In this document: positions 17,915 to 25,526 of the stretch, in pieces
How positions within the stretch are numbered: the stretch's first letter is position 1
Layout: the number at the start of each line of letters is the position of its first letter
NCBI GenBank assembly: GCA_947303855.1
Contig: CAMYZO010000009.1
Coordinates: 1 to 56,564, forward strand
Length of the DNA: 56,564 nucleotides
Reading direction: 5' to 3'
DNA from: an uncultured Prevotellaceae bacterium
GTDB lineage: Bacteria > Bacteroidota > Bacteroidia > Bacteroidales > Bacteroidaceae
Position numbers and translations under genes: made by a program
Notes under the pieces: generated by a model
What the model was told of the DNA's origin: nothing
The model's input: the letters and a program-made list of their open reading frames with translations, nothing else
The model's database searches: none

Positions 17915-19849
17915 TTATTCTTTAGGTAGTTCAATAACGATACGGCAACCCTCCTTGTAGGTTGCATCGTAGGTGACGTAGCCGCCGAGTTTTTCTATAT
18001 GGCTCTTGCAGAGCGGCAGGCCAAGGCCCAGTCCTTCAGAAAGGTCGTTGACTTTTGTGAACGGCACGAAAATCATCTCTTCGGATTTCTCAGGGAGGCC
18101 CGGGCCTATGTCCTCAACAACAAAGCATACGTGGGTGTCGGTCTGTGTCAGCCACAGTGAGATGTGCTGCGCGTCGGAGAACTTAGCCGAGTTGTATAAC
18201 AGCTCACGGATGGTGTACTCTAAGTAGTGGCTGTTGGTCGTGAGGTAACAGTCGTCGGGCAATTCTGTGTCGAAACTGATGTTGCTGGCTATACCTTGCT
18301 TCTCTGTGATACTGATGCAATGGCGGGCCATCTCGTTGCACGATATGCGGTCTTTCCTTTTGTAGCGTGAGTCGTCGTCGGCACTGGTTTCGGAGCTGTC
18401 GTAGAGCATCAGTGCCATGCGGTGCAGGTGAACGGCGTGATGCTTCATGGTCTTGGTGATGTTGGTCATCTCTTCGCTCTGAAGCGGCTCTTTGGCCGAC
18501 AGGCTCTTGTCGCGGGCTGCGAAGTGGTCCTGTAGCACTTGAGTCAGTCCGCCGATGATGTTCAGCGGCATGCTGATCTGGTTCCATACCTTCTGCAGGA
18601 AGACCTGCTTGCGCATGGATGCTTCCCGGGCCAGGGGCAGGACGCGTTCCAGTTCGGCGTTTCCCTCGTTGATTTCTATTTCGGTAAACTTCATCTCGCT
18701 CAACTTGGTGACGATAGCCTGTTGCATGTTCCGGAAGGCGTTCTGCAACTTACCTATCACATCCTTGTGGTCGGTGGGCGGTATCTCTGCGTGGAATTGG
18801 CCGTCGGCCACCTTCTTTGTCACGTCCATCAGTTCGTTCAGTGGCTGTATGTTGCGCTGGACGACTCTTTGCGTTATCCATGCGATGAAGAGCATGCCGA
18901 TGAAGACGAAGACAATCATGAGGATGGTCAGGTGGTTGTAGTCGGCCAGGACGTCGTCGTCATGGCACACCAGGGCCAGGCTCCATCCGGTGTTATAGAC
19001 GGGCATATAGGTGACGTGGCAGTGTACGCCGTCAATGTCAGCATGCATGGAGCCGTACTTGCCGCTTGTCATTTCCCGCCCAAGAGCTATGATGTCAGGG
19101 TGCTCAACGGAGTCGGTGGCCGTGAAGATGGTCTTCTTGAAAAGCAGGCTGCTCTCAGGATGTATGAGATAGCCTCCCACCGGTCCCAGCAGCATAAAGT
19201 AGGAACTGGGGTAGGGGTGATGGGTTGCAAGGATAGTCTGGCGAAGCACTTGGAAGGAGAAGTCGACGGAGAGCACACCTTCAATGCGGTTGCCGTGGGG
19301 GCGCAGCGGTATGCAGTAGGAGCCTACGGCATCGTGATGGTTGATGACGCCTTCGTTGAAGTCGCTGAACGGGTTAATCCAGCAGGGGCGTCCCGTCTGC
19401 ATGGGTTTTTTGTACCAGTTTTTCTGGAAATACTCAAACTCTGGCTCGAGGGCTGTGATGATGGTGTCGCCATCGTGGACGGAGTAGACGGAAAACCTGC
19501 TGTAGCCGGGGAACACGTCGGACTCGGTGGCAACCGAACAGCTGAGCACGCTGCCGTTGAGCCTTACCAGGCGGTGGGCCAGTGTGGGTATGGAGTCGGG
19601 CGTGAAGTTCTCTTCGAGCATCCACACGTTTGAATGGGCGGCTGTCTCTATGGCGGTGAGATAGTTTTCAACGAGCTGCTCTGTGGTGCTGAGGATGGTA
19701 TGCTCACGTTCAATAGCCTCTTTGTGCAGCAGCGTGCGTGCATGCTGATAGAAAACGCCCAAGGCCAGTATGAAGAGGGGTACGGCCAGTGTCAGAATGG
19801 TGCGTGTGAGCCGTTTGGCCAGGGTGCGGCGTACTACTAATTCACTCAT
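17915..19849 (-). CDS. Cache-HAMP-histidine-kinase-like protein with Asn in place of the phospho-acceptor His
   Basis: A 644-residue membrane sensor. Parts: TM1 (about 14-34), a large periplasmic double-Cache region (35-300), TM2 (307-327), HAMP (about 330-382), a coiled segment, a DHp-like helix and a HATPase_c domain (about 535-644). The ATPase looks complete: N-box REELLYNSAK-type (RELLYNSAKFSD, N553), G1 VEDIGPGLP (D580), F-box FVPF (594-597) and G2 GLGLGL (606-611). In the H-box, VFLQKVWNQISMPLN, the residue at the histidine position is N423, so canonical autophosphorylation should be impossible. It may act as an ATP-binding scaffold, a phosphatase or a partner of the other Cache proteins. 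It is the last gene of the operon and its start overlaps the preceding gene by 8 bp. No response regulator is adjacent. Confidence 0.88.
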   Translation of the reverse strand: MSELVVRRTLAKRLTRTILTLAVPLFILALGVFYQHARTLLHKEAIEREHTILSTTEQLVENYLTAIETAAHSNVWMLEENFTPDSIPTLAHRLVRLNGSVLSCSVATESDVFPGYSRFSVYSVHDGDTIITALEPEFEYFQKNWYKKPMQTGRPCWINPFSDFNEGVINHHDAVGSYCIPLRPHGNRIEGVLSVDFSFQVLRQTILATHHPYPSSYFMLLGPVGGYLIHPESSLLFKKTIFTATDSVEHPDIIALGREMTSGKYGSMHADIDGVHCHVTYMPVYNTGWSLALVCHDDDVLADYNHLTILMIVFVFIGMLFIAWITQRVVQRNIQPLNELMDVTKKVADGQFHAEIPPTDHKDVIGKLQNAFRNMQQAIVTKLSEMKFTEIEINEGNAELERVLPLAREASMRKQVFLQKVWNQISMPLNIIGGLTQVLQDHFAARDKSLSAKEPLQSEEMTNITKTMKHHAVHLHRMALMLYDSSETSADDDSRYKRKDRISCNEMARHCISITEKQGIASNISFDTELPDDCYLTTNSHYLEYTIRELLYNSAKFSDAQHISLWLTQTDTHVCFVVEDIGPGLPEKSEEMIFVPFTKVNDLSEGLGLGLPLCKSHIEKLGGYVTYDATYKEGCRIVIELPKE

Positions 19850-21341
19850 GGTTGTCCTCCTTTCCTGTCTCGTTATATGAAATCTTGACGAGTTGTTTCA
19901 TGATGGCATCACTTTGCTGCTTGATGTTCTCTGTCTCTTTTTCAGCCTCCTTCACGGTCATGGTCTGGTAGTTGTCGCAGAGTTTCATGACGCTGTCTAA
20001 GATGGCTTTTGAGGGGGCTATCATACGGTTGGTGACGCTATGCAGGAAAGTGGTCTTCATCTGGTCTTCGTCCATGATTTGCCGGTAGTGTTTCTCCAGC
20101 TCCTCATGGCGCTGGTTCTGGACGGTTTTGCGCTCTTCCTGCGTTGCAATGTTTTTCTCAAGTTCTTTCTGCATGATTTGGAAATGCTTGTAGAACACGC
20201 CTACCTCGTCGTCGCGGTTGACGTTAGGGATGTTTTCGTCGTAGTGGCCGTCGGCAATGCGTTCTGCCGATTCCGTGAGGTACATCAGTGGCTTGAGCTG
20301 CTTGCGAATGGCTGTGCGGCAGAGCAGGTAGAACACGAACAGGGCGATGACGACTATTCCCAGGACATGCAGCACCAGGTGGTAGTATTCGCCGAAGATG
20401 TCTTCAAAGGGATAGATGGTGGCTATGTGCCATTTGAGCTCCTCCATCGAGCGGCCTGGAAGGCTGTTGCGCACAAAGGGTTTGTAGAACAGATACCAGT
20501 TATAGCCGTTCATGTGGAACGACATGTCGCCGGTTTCGCCTTTCAGCATCGTCTTGGCGGCCTCTACTGCCGAGGGGTCTTCGCTGACGTCGGGTTCGGT
20601 GAACACGTTCTTGCCTGCCAGTTTCTTGTGGTTGGGGTGTATGATGTAGGAGCCGTCGTTAGCCAGCAGCACGCTGTAGCTGTTGGGCGAGGGCTTGGTC
20701 TCGAGCACAATCTGTGAGAGCAGGTTGATGGACAGGCCCACGGCGATGACGCCTACGCATTCCTGGCTGTGGTCGCGTATGGGCAGGCAGAAGGTGATGA
20801 TAGGCTCCAGGCCGTGCTTGTTGTTATGCCCGGGGTCCATCCATGCCGGGCGGCAGGTGCGCATGGTCTCTGTAAACCATTGCTTCTTGGTGTATGGATA
20901 GTTGATGGGGTTGTCTGACGAGACCAGCTCCGGCGAGTTGTATTTCTTGCGGTGTATATAGGTGATGAACAGCTCGCGGTCGGGGTAGTAGTTGGGCTTG
21001 AAGGCTATGACGGCACTTTCAATGTTGGCGTTGCTCTCAATGAGCCGGCGGCATAATGTTGCCATGTGGTCGGGCTGGTCGAGATGCTCCACCAGGTGGA
21101 AATAGATGTTGCCTGCCGCCTGCTCTATGCTCATGAGGATGTTGTCAACGTTCTGCACGGTGCCTTCCAGTCGCTGCACGGCATCCATCTTCGATTCCTC
21201 TACAAGCGCCCTGCGGGTGAAGGTGAACAGTGCGCCGAGGGAGACGACGAGCAGCATGACAATCTCCAGGACCACCAGCGAGTTGAGCTTGATGGAAGGC
21301 GCTGAGAATATTTTTCTGACTATCTTTTGCATACGAACCAA
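19842..21341 (-). CDS. Cache-HAMP sensor with DHp-like helix, lacking an ATPase domain
   Basis: A 499-residue membrane protein. TM1 about 20-42, periplasmic Cache region about 45-315 (AFKPNYYPDRE and IYPFEDIFGEYY are typical Cache phrases), TM2 about 322-341, HAMP about 345-395, then a long coiled coil (395-430). A DHp-like helix follows, with TFLHSVTNRMIAPS at 431-444. Aligned to the FLxNxSHELRTPLN H-box, the phospho-His is N438; a different histidine, H434, lies four residues earlier. The protein stops about 55 residues later, so there is no HATPase domain. It overlaps both neighbours (22 bp upstream, 8 bp downstream). Inferred role: a sensor subunit that may dimerise with the ATPase-bearing 644-residue paralogue. 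Confidence 0.85.
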   Translation of the reverse strand: MVRMQKIVRKIFSAPSIKLNSLVVLEIVMLLVVSLGALFTFTRRALVEESKMDAVQRLEGTVQNVDNILMSIEQAAGNIYFHLVEHLDQPDHMATLCRRLIESNANIESAVIAFKPNYYPDRELFITYIHRKKYNSPELVSSDNPINYPYTKKQWFTETMRTCRPAWMDPGHNNKHGLEPIITFCLPIRDHSQECVGVIAVGLSINLLSQIVLETKPSPNSYSVLLANDGSYIIHPNHKKLAGKNVFTEPDVSEDPSAVEAAKTMLKGETGDMSFHMNGYNWYLFYKPFVRNSLPGRSMEELKWHIATIYPFEDIFGEYYHLVLHVLGIVVIALFVFYLLCRTAIRKQLKPLMYLTESAERIADGHYDENIPNVNRDDEVGVFYKHFQIMQKELEKNIATQEERKTVQNQRHEELEKHYRQIMDEDQMKTTFLHSVTNRMIAPSKAILDSVMKLCDNYQTMTVKEAEKETENIKQQSDAIMKQLVKISYNETGKEDNHE

Positions 21342-22318
21342 ACAATTATCATGCCTGCAGCAACCATCAGCAGGGACATGGCAGCCAAGGGGAACAGGGG
21401 TTTCAGAATGCCGTTACGAGGCACGATGGCGGCCACCGACCAGTCGACGAACTCTATGGGGCCGTAGTAGACGACGCACGACTTGCCGTCGATGTCTATG
21501 GTGGCCATTCCGTCCTTCTTCTTCTGCAGGTTGGCGAGCATCTCTTTATCAGTAACGTTGATTTCCTTGCTATCCGGGTGGGCAATGCAGGCACCGTCGC
21601 GGTTGAGGATGACGGTATAGAAATCAGGTGCATCAAACATCTGATACCTGTTCAGGAACTTGTTGTTCATGCTGCTTTCGTCGACCCACTTCAGCTCTTT
21701 GGCCAGCCACTCAAACTTCATGTCGGCACCGCAGACACAGGCCAGATTGCCCTTGGAGTCGTAAATGGGCTTGACAAACGAGACGTAGTGGCCGCTCATG
21801 CTGGTACCGTCGTAATAATAATAAGGTTCCGACCAGAAACTCTTGCTGCTTTCTTCTGCCTGGATGTACCACGGCGACTTGGTGTAGTTATGGCGTGCCG
21901 AGCCTACCTGCCGGTAGTCGAAGCCGCCGTATTCGGGCTGGTAGATGTAGGGTTCGAACCATGTGCCTTTCTCCGGGTAGTAGTTAGGCGTGAAGGCGGC
22001 GAAGTAGCCGCGCACGTCGAGGTTCATGTTCACCTTGCTCTTCAGGGCGATGATGACATTCTCCGGGGTGTCGAGGTGTGTGCTCACTTCCTCGAAGACG
22101 TTGTTGGCGTTAATCTCTGTTCCCCTGATAATCTTGGCAATCTTCTCTGTCGCCATGTTCTTGATGCCTGTGTAGCGCGAATAGGCCTCGGCCTGGATGG
22201 CCTGGTACAGTGTGAACATGGTCAGTGCTCCCATGGCTGTCAGCACCGCAAGCACCGTGAGCAGTATGCGGCGCCTGGTTTTTGCTGGCATTTTTTTAGT
22301 TTCTTGAGTTGTCTGCAT
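21320..22318 (-). CDS. Cache-only membrane sensor, no cytoplasmic output domain
   Basis: A 332-residue protein with TM1 (about 17-38), a double-Cache-like periplasmic domain (40-305; FAAFTPNYYPEKGTWFEPY and VCGADMKFEWLAKEL are family phrases) and TM2 (about 309-329). It ends three residues after TM2 (CKR), so not even a HAMP domain is present. The extracytoplasmic part resembles that of Bacteroidetes Cache-HAMP-SpoIIE phosphatases and kinases. It overlaps the preceding gene by 23 bp and the following gene by 22 bp. Either it is a truncated receptor or it works purely as a ligand-binding subunit. The overlaps on both sides argue that the short length is real and not a recent frameshift. Confidence 0.82.
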   Translation of the reverse strand: MQTTQETKKMPAKTRRRILLTVLAVLTAMGALTMFTLYQAIQAEAYSRYTGIKNMATEKIAKIIRGTEINANNVFEEVSTHLDTPENVIIALKSKVNMNLDVRGYFAAFTPNYYPEKGTWFEPYIYQPEYGGFDYRQVGSARHNYTKSPWYIQAEESSKSFWSEPYYYYDGTSMSGHYVSFVKPIYDSKGNLACVCGADMKFEWLAKELKWVDESSMNNKFLNRYQMFDAPDFYTVILNRDGACIAHPDSKEINVTDKEMLANLQKKKDGMATIDIDGKSCVVYYGPIEFVDWSVAAIVPRNGILKPLFPLAAMSLLMVAAGMIIVWFVCKR

Positions 22319-23516
22319 AGTTAGAAAGTGTGAATTGCATTTCTTGGATTGAGTCGCGCAGCCGCCCTACCTCGTCGTTGTGCTTCAGCTCGGGCAGGGG
22401 TGTGTCAAACTGGCCTTTCGCAATGTCGTCTGTTATCCGGGTCAGTTGCCTCATGGGTGCCGTGGCGCCCTTGATGGCGTAATAGGCCACGGTAACGATG
22501 AGCAGGATGGCCAGCAGGCAGATGAGCAGTGTCGTGCCTGCATGGATGTATCCCAGCGTGTCGATGGCACGGCATGGCAGCACTGAGACCATCATCCATT
22601 TGGTGTATTTCACGGGTGTGTAGAACAGGAAGCACTCCTCGCCGTTGACCATGTAGCGCGGGGTGCCGTTGCCCTCCGGCTCTTTGCCGGCGCGTATGTT
22701 GCCTATGAGTGTTTCAATATCGCTGCCGTCGCACGATGCCAGCTGGCTGTAGAAGTTGCCTTTCATGATGTTTCCTTCATCTGAGTGGGTGAGGAAGGTT
22801 CCGTCGTGGTTGATGAGAAAGCTGTGAGGCTTGATATTGAACAGGCTTGCCATGAGCATCGGTTCCTTGTTGATGGTGCTGTCGGCCTCAATCAGCTTGC
22901 CGGCGAGCCAGTCGAGCGAGATGTCGGCTCCCAGTACGGCCACGACGCGCCCTTGCTGGTCGTGGATGGGCACCATGTAGGCCGAGAGGCTTGTCTGCTC
23001 GTCGTAGCCGTCATAGAACGGCTCTGACCACTGTGCCGAGTCGCTCTTGATAATGTCGAGAAACCAGTCGGCGTTGAAATAGTCAAGGTCGGCGTCGCCC
23101 ATGTCCTGGGAATAGACGATGTCGGGGTTTGCGACGTTTCGCCAGGCAAAGGGGCAGAAGTGGCTCTCTTTTTGCGGATAGTAGTAGTCTTTGATGAAAC
23201 TGATGCCGCAGCTGCGCACGCGCGTACCGCTTTTTACAATGCGCTCCATGGTGAGCTTGTGGCCGTCGGGGTTGTCGAGCGAGTGTTCCAGATAGTAGAT
23301 GTTGTTGGTCACTGCCACGTAGACGTCGGAGGTAACGCGGCGCATGTACTCGTTGGTGGTGAGCATCTTGCTGCGGTATATCTCAGCATAGAATTCCCGT
23401 ATTGAGATACTTTCAAAGTGAATGAATATGTATGCCAGGGCCAGGATGGCTATTGCTGCCCAGAGCAATAGTCTTCCTGTAATCCGTCTGGCTATGTATG
23501 TTTTTTCCTTCTCCAT
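22296..23516 (-). CDS. Cache-HAMP sensor ending after HAMP
   Basis: A 406-residue protein: TM1 about 14-32, double-Cache periplasmic domain about 35-310 (ISFIKDYYYPQKESHF, VLGADISLDWLAGKL), TM2 about 325-347 and HAMP about 349-400 (APMRQLTRITDDIAKGQFDT, KHNDEVGRLRDSIQEMQ). Relatives with this Cache-HAMP arrangement normally continue into a PP2C/SpoIIE phosphatase or kinase domain. Here the protein ends within a few residues of HAMP. It starts 12 bp after the TPR gene and overlaps the next gene by 23 bp. The effector is presumably supplied by another subunit. Confidence 0.84.
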   Translation of the reverse strand: MEKEKTYIARRITGRLLLWAAIAILALAYIFIHFESISIREFYAEIYRSKMLTTNEYMRRVTSDVYVAVTNNIYYLEHSLDNPDGHKLTMERIVKSGTRVRSCGISFIKDYYYPQKESHFCPFAWRNVANPDIVYSQDMGDADLDYFNADWFLDIIKSDSAQWSEPFYDGYDEQTSLSAYMVPIHDQQGRVVAVLGADISLDWLAGKLIEADSTINKEPMLMASLFNIKPHSFLINHDGTFLTHSDEGNIMKGNFYSQLASCDGSDIETLIGNIRAGKEPEGNGTPRYMVNGEECFLFYTPVKYTKWMMVSVLPCRAIDTLGYIHAGTTLLICLLAILLIVTVAYYAIKGATAPMRQLTRITDDIAKGQFDTPLPELKHNDEVGRLRDSIQEMQFTLSNYADNSRN

Positions 23517-23528
23517 TCTGATGGGGTG

Positions 23529-25175
23529 TTATGATGCGTGGTTAGGTTTGCCGGCTGTGGCGTGGCGGGCTGTCTCCGAGCCTTGGGGAATCTCGAAGCA
23601 GAAGCGTGTGCCGTCGGTGTATGTGGTGTCGTGCCAGATGCGTCCGTGTAGCAGGCGGCTGATAGACTGGCAGATGTTGAAGTTCATGCTGATGTCGCGG
23701 GTGGTGTCTTCTTGCTCGGCAAACACGGCCGATGTCCGTTGCTGTGCTGTGCTGTCAAGCACCTTGCTGGTATCGGTGACGCTGAACATGACCATGTCGC
23801 CTGACTTGGCGCACTTCAGCAGGATGATGCCCTTGACGGTGTAGGTTGACGAGGAGTTGAGCAGGTGCAGGAGCAGCTTCTCCAAGGCCTGTGCGTTGGT
23901 GGCTATCTCGAAATCGTCGGCAAGGTCGGTCTGGAATACCGTGCTCACCTTCTTGTTGCAATGGTCCTGGGTGACGTTGGCCAGGTGGTCGCAAAGCTTG
24001 TTGACCCTCACCGGCATGTTGAGCGGCAGGTTGGCCTTGCTCTCGTAGTACGACAGCTCGTTGATGTCCTTCAAGGCCCTCTCGGCGCCCTTCCTGCCGT
24101 AGTCGAGCATGGTGTTGCGGTGTTTCAGCATCTTGATAAACTTGCGTCGCTTGTAGATGAAGAACAGCAGCAGCATGATTAAGATGGTGGCTGCGGCTAT
24201 ATAGAAACGGTAGCGCAGGTGGACGTTTTTGTTGATCAGTCTCTCCTGCTCTAACCGCAGGTGGTCGTTGTTCATCCGCAGATACAGGCTGGCCAGGGAG
24301 CTGTTGTGCGAGGCATGGGTGATGGAGTCTGAGATGTGCTTATACAGCACCATGTACTGATAGGCTTTCTCGTTGTCGCCCAGCCGGTGGTAGATAATGG
24401 CCTTGCATTCGGCGCATGTGTCGGGAGCCAGCCGGTCGACGAGCATGAGGGCCTGCTTGTAGTCGCCGTTGATGATGTGGTAGTTCACCTCTGTATACAG
24501 GTTGATGGTATTGATATTGTCAGTCTGCTTGAGCAACTTCATTTCGTTGTAGACGTGGTTGAACTCTTCAGCGTTGTCCTCTTCAAAGGCCATGATGCTC
24601 AGACGGGTGAGGACACGGCCCTTATGGTGCGGTGCCAGGTTAGGCTCGGCCAGCATCTGTTTGGCGTAGTTCTTGGCCATGGCGATGTCGTTGCGATAGT
24701 AGGCAATCTTCATCAGTTCGCGCAGGTCCTCGGCGGCACTCTCATTGGGGAAGTGGTGGTGACGGAAGTCCATGGCCTCGAGGAATGCCTTCTGGGCATC
24801 GTCATAGTGGTCCTCTTGAAGCAGCGTCATGGCTTCGGTGTGCATGGCCGCATATTCACCGTAGATGCTGCCTTCCTGCCGGGCATAGTCTTTCATCTGC
24901 CGGGCTATGCTGTGGGCACTCTCGTAGTACTGCTGGGTAGCCTCGTAGACGCCCTGTCTGCCCCATGCCTGATAGAACAGGCGCTCGTTGCCGGCCTCTT
25001 TGCAGCCTTCCTTCAGACGGTTGGTAATGTCGAAAAACTTGTCACGCTCTCTGGTCTCCATGTATTGCAGCATGTCGGCCTCAAGCTGCAAGAGCCGGTC
25101 CTCAGTGGCGGCCCTGGCAGCTGTGATACAAAACATACAGCCCAGTAGTGCGAGTAGTTTCAAATGATGAATCAT
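23529..25175 (-). CDS. TPR-transmembrane protein with degenerate histidine-kinase-like C terminus
   Basis: A 548-residue protein and first gene of the sensor operon. I choose the ATG at 25,175: it begins a clean signal peptide (ending near ITAARA), whereas the longer frame starts with TTG within the promoter. Periplasmic TPR-like helices fill about residues 25-310, a TM segment lies at about 323-342, then a coiled linker (348-372). The C-terminal 180 residues follow the plan of DHp plus HATPase. There is no H-box histidine before PLN (ELSYYESKANLPLN). The N-box is weak (LLLHLLNSSS), G1 is VTDTSK instead of DxGxG, and G2 is absent. It is probably catalytically dead and a signalling or scaffolding component. 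Bacteroidetes TPR-kinases of normal type usually pair with a DNA-binding regulator, and none is present here. Confidence 0.8.
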   Translation of the reverse strand: MIHHLKLLALLGCMFCITAARAATEDRLLQLEADMLQYMETRERDKFFDITNRLKEGCKEAGNERLFYQAWGRQGVYEATQQYYESAHSIARQMKDYARQEGSIYGEYAAMHTEAMTLLQEDHYDDAQKAFLEAMDFRHHHFPNESAAEDLRELMKIAYYRNDIAMAKNYAKQMLAEPNLAPHHKGRVLTRLSIMAFEEDNAEEFNHVYNEMKLLKQTDNINTINLYTEVNYHIINGDYKQALMLVDRLAPDTCAECKAIIYHRLGDNEKAYQYMVLYKHISDSITHASHNSSLASLYLRMNNDHLRLEQERLINKNVHLRYRFYIAAATILIMLLLFFIYKRRKFIKMLKHRNTMLDYGRKGAERALKDINELSYYESKANLPLNMPVRVNKLCDHLANVTQDHCNKKVSTVFQTDLADDFEIATNAQALEKLLLHLLNSSSTYTVKGIILLKCAKSGDMVMFSVTDTSKVLDSTAQQRTSAVFAEQEDTTRDISMNFNICQSISRLLHGRIWHDTTYTDGTRFCFEIPQGSETARHATAGKPNHAS

Positions 25176-25201
25176 GTTTGCGTTTCTATCTAAAAGTGCT
25201 G

Positions 25202-25233
25202 CAAATTTAAGAAAAAAAACTTGAAACCGCAAA
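25202..25233 (-). promoter_or_regulatory. Promoter of the Cache/TPR sensor operon
   Basis: Read on the - strand, TTTG (25,233-25,230), a 20-bp spacer and TAAATTTG (25,209-25,202) match the Bacteroidetes promoter consensus. Transcription would start near 25,195, about 20 nt before the ATG at 25,175. A second TAAATTTG lies at 25,237-25,230 and shares bases with the TTTG element, so GCAAATTTA occurs as a direct repeat 28 bp apart. That could be tandem promoters or a repeated operator. Confidence 0.7.
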
Positions 25234-25347
25234 TTTATGGGTGAAAAACCTGCGATAAGAATTCCGAAATAGTAAAAAATCTGTTAAAATCGGGGGGGTG
25301 ACGTGTCTTTTCTGTTAAAAAAGTGCGTAGAATCAAAGAGTTTTTTG

Positions 25348-25355
25348 TAATTTTG
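25348..25355 (+). promoter_or_regulatory. Candidate -7 element for the polysaccharide locus
   Basis: TAATTTTG fits TAnnTTTG. No clear TTTG lies 19-21 bp upstream, so the -33 element is weak or activator-dependent. A start near 25,362 would give a leader of about 160 nt, the length expected for a locus controlled by antitermination in its leader. Confidence 0.4.
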
Positions 25356-25499
25356 TATTCGATACTCCGCGTTGGCATGCTTCAAGGTGGAGAAACAGGT
25401 TGGAAGCCGGCCAAAAGTGTTGCTTTTATGCAATGACGGAATTTTGGCGGAGCAAGAATGCTTCTTTCGGCGGATAACCATTTGGAAAACAAGTGGTTG

Positions 25500-25526
25500 G
25501 CTCATGCGGGGTGATTCTGCATGAGC
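25500..25526 (+). promoter_or_regulatory. Leader hairpin covering the upxY-like start codon
   Basis: GCTCATGC (25,500-25,507) and GCATGAGC (25,519-25,526) are perfect inverted repeats around an 11-base loop. The 3' arm contains the ATG at 25,521, so folding would hide that start. ATGs at 25,527 and 25,539 remain free. No T-run follows, so this looks like a translational or antitermination element, not a terminator. Confidence 0.45.

Larger units (their letters stand above)
25176..25520. other. Divergent intergenic region: two promoters and the upxY-like leader
   Basis: This 345-bp gap separates the - strand sensor operon from the + strand polysaccharide locus. It holds the - strand promoter at 25,202-25,233, a direct repeat TCTGTTAAAA (25,280-25,289 and 25,311-25,320), a candidate + strand -7 element at 25,348-25,355 and a leader of about 160 nt with several small stems. 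I saw no long inverted repeats of the kind that flank invertible capsule promoters in Bacteroides. Confidence 0.6.

Noticed and set aside
18539..19633. 364-codon + strand frame opposite the Cache-kinase gene
   Set aside because: Shadow frame rich in Val/His/Asp with no recognisable domain; the - strand gene has Cache, HAMP and ATPase motifs.
21320..21341. Frameshift splitting one longer sensor gene
   Set aside because: Each gene has its own TM1, Cache region and TM2, so the overlaps join complete receptors and do not split one receptor.
25176..25520. Invertible capsule promoter as in Bacteroides fragilis
   Set aside because: No pair of long inverted repeats flanking a promoter was seen, and no invertase gene is present in the window.
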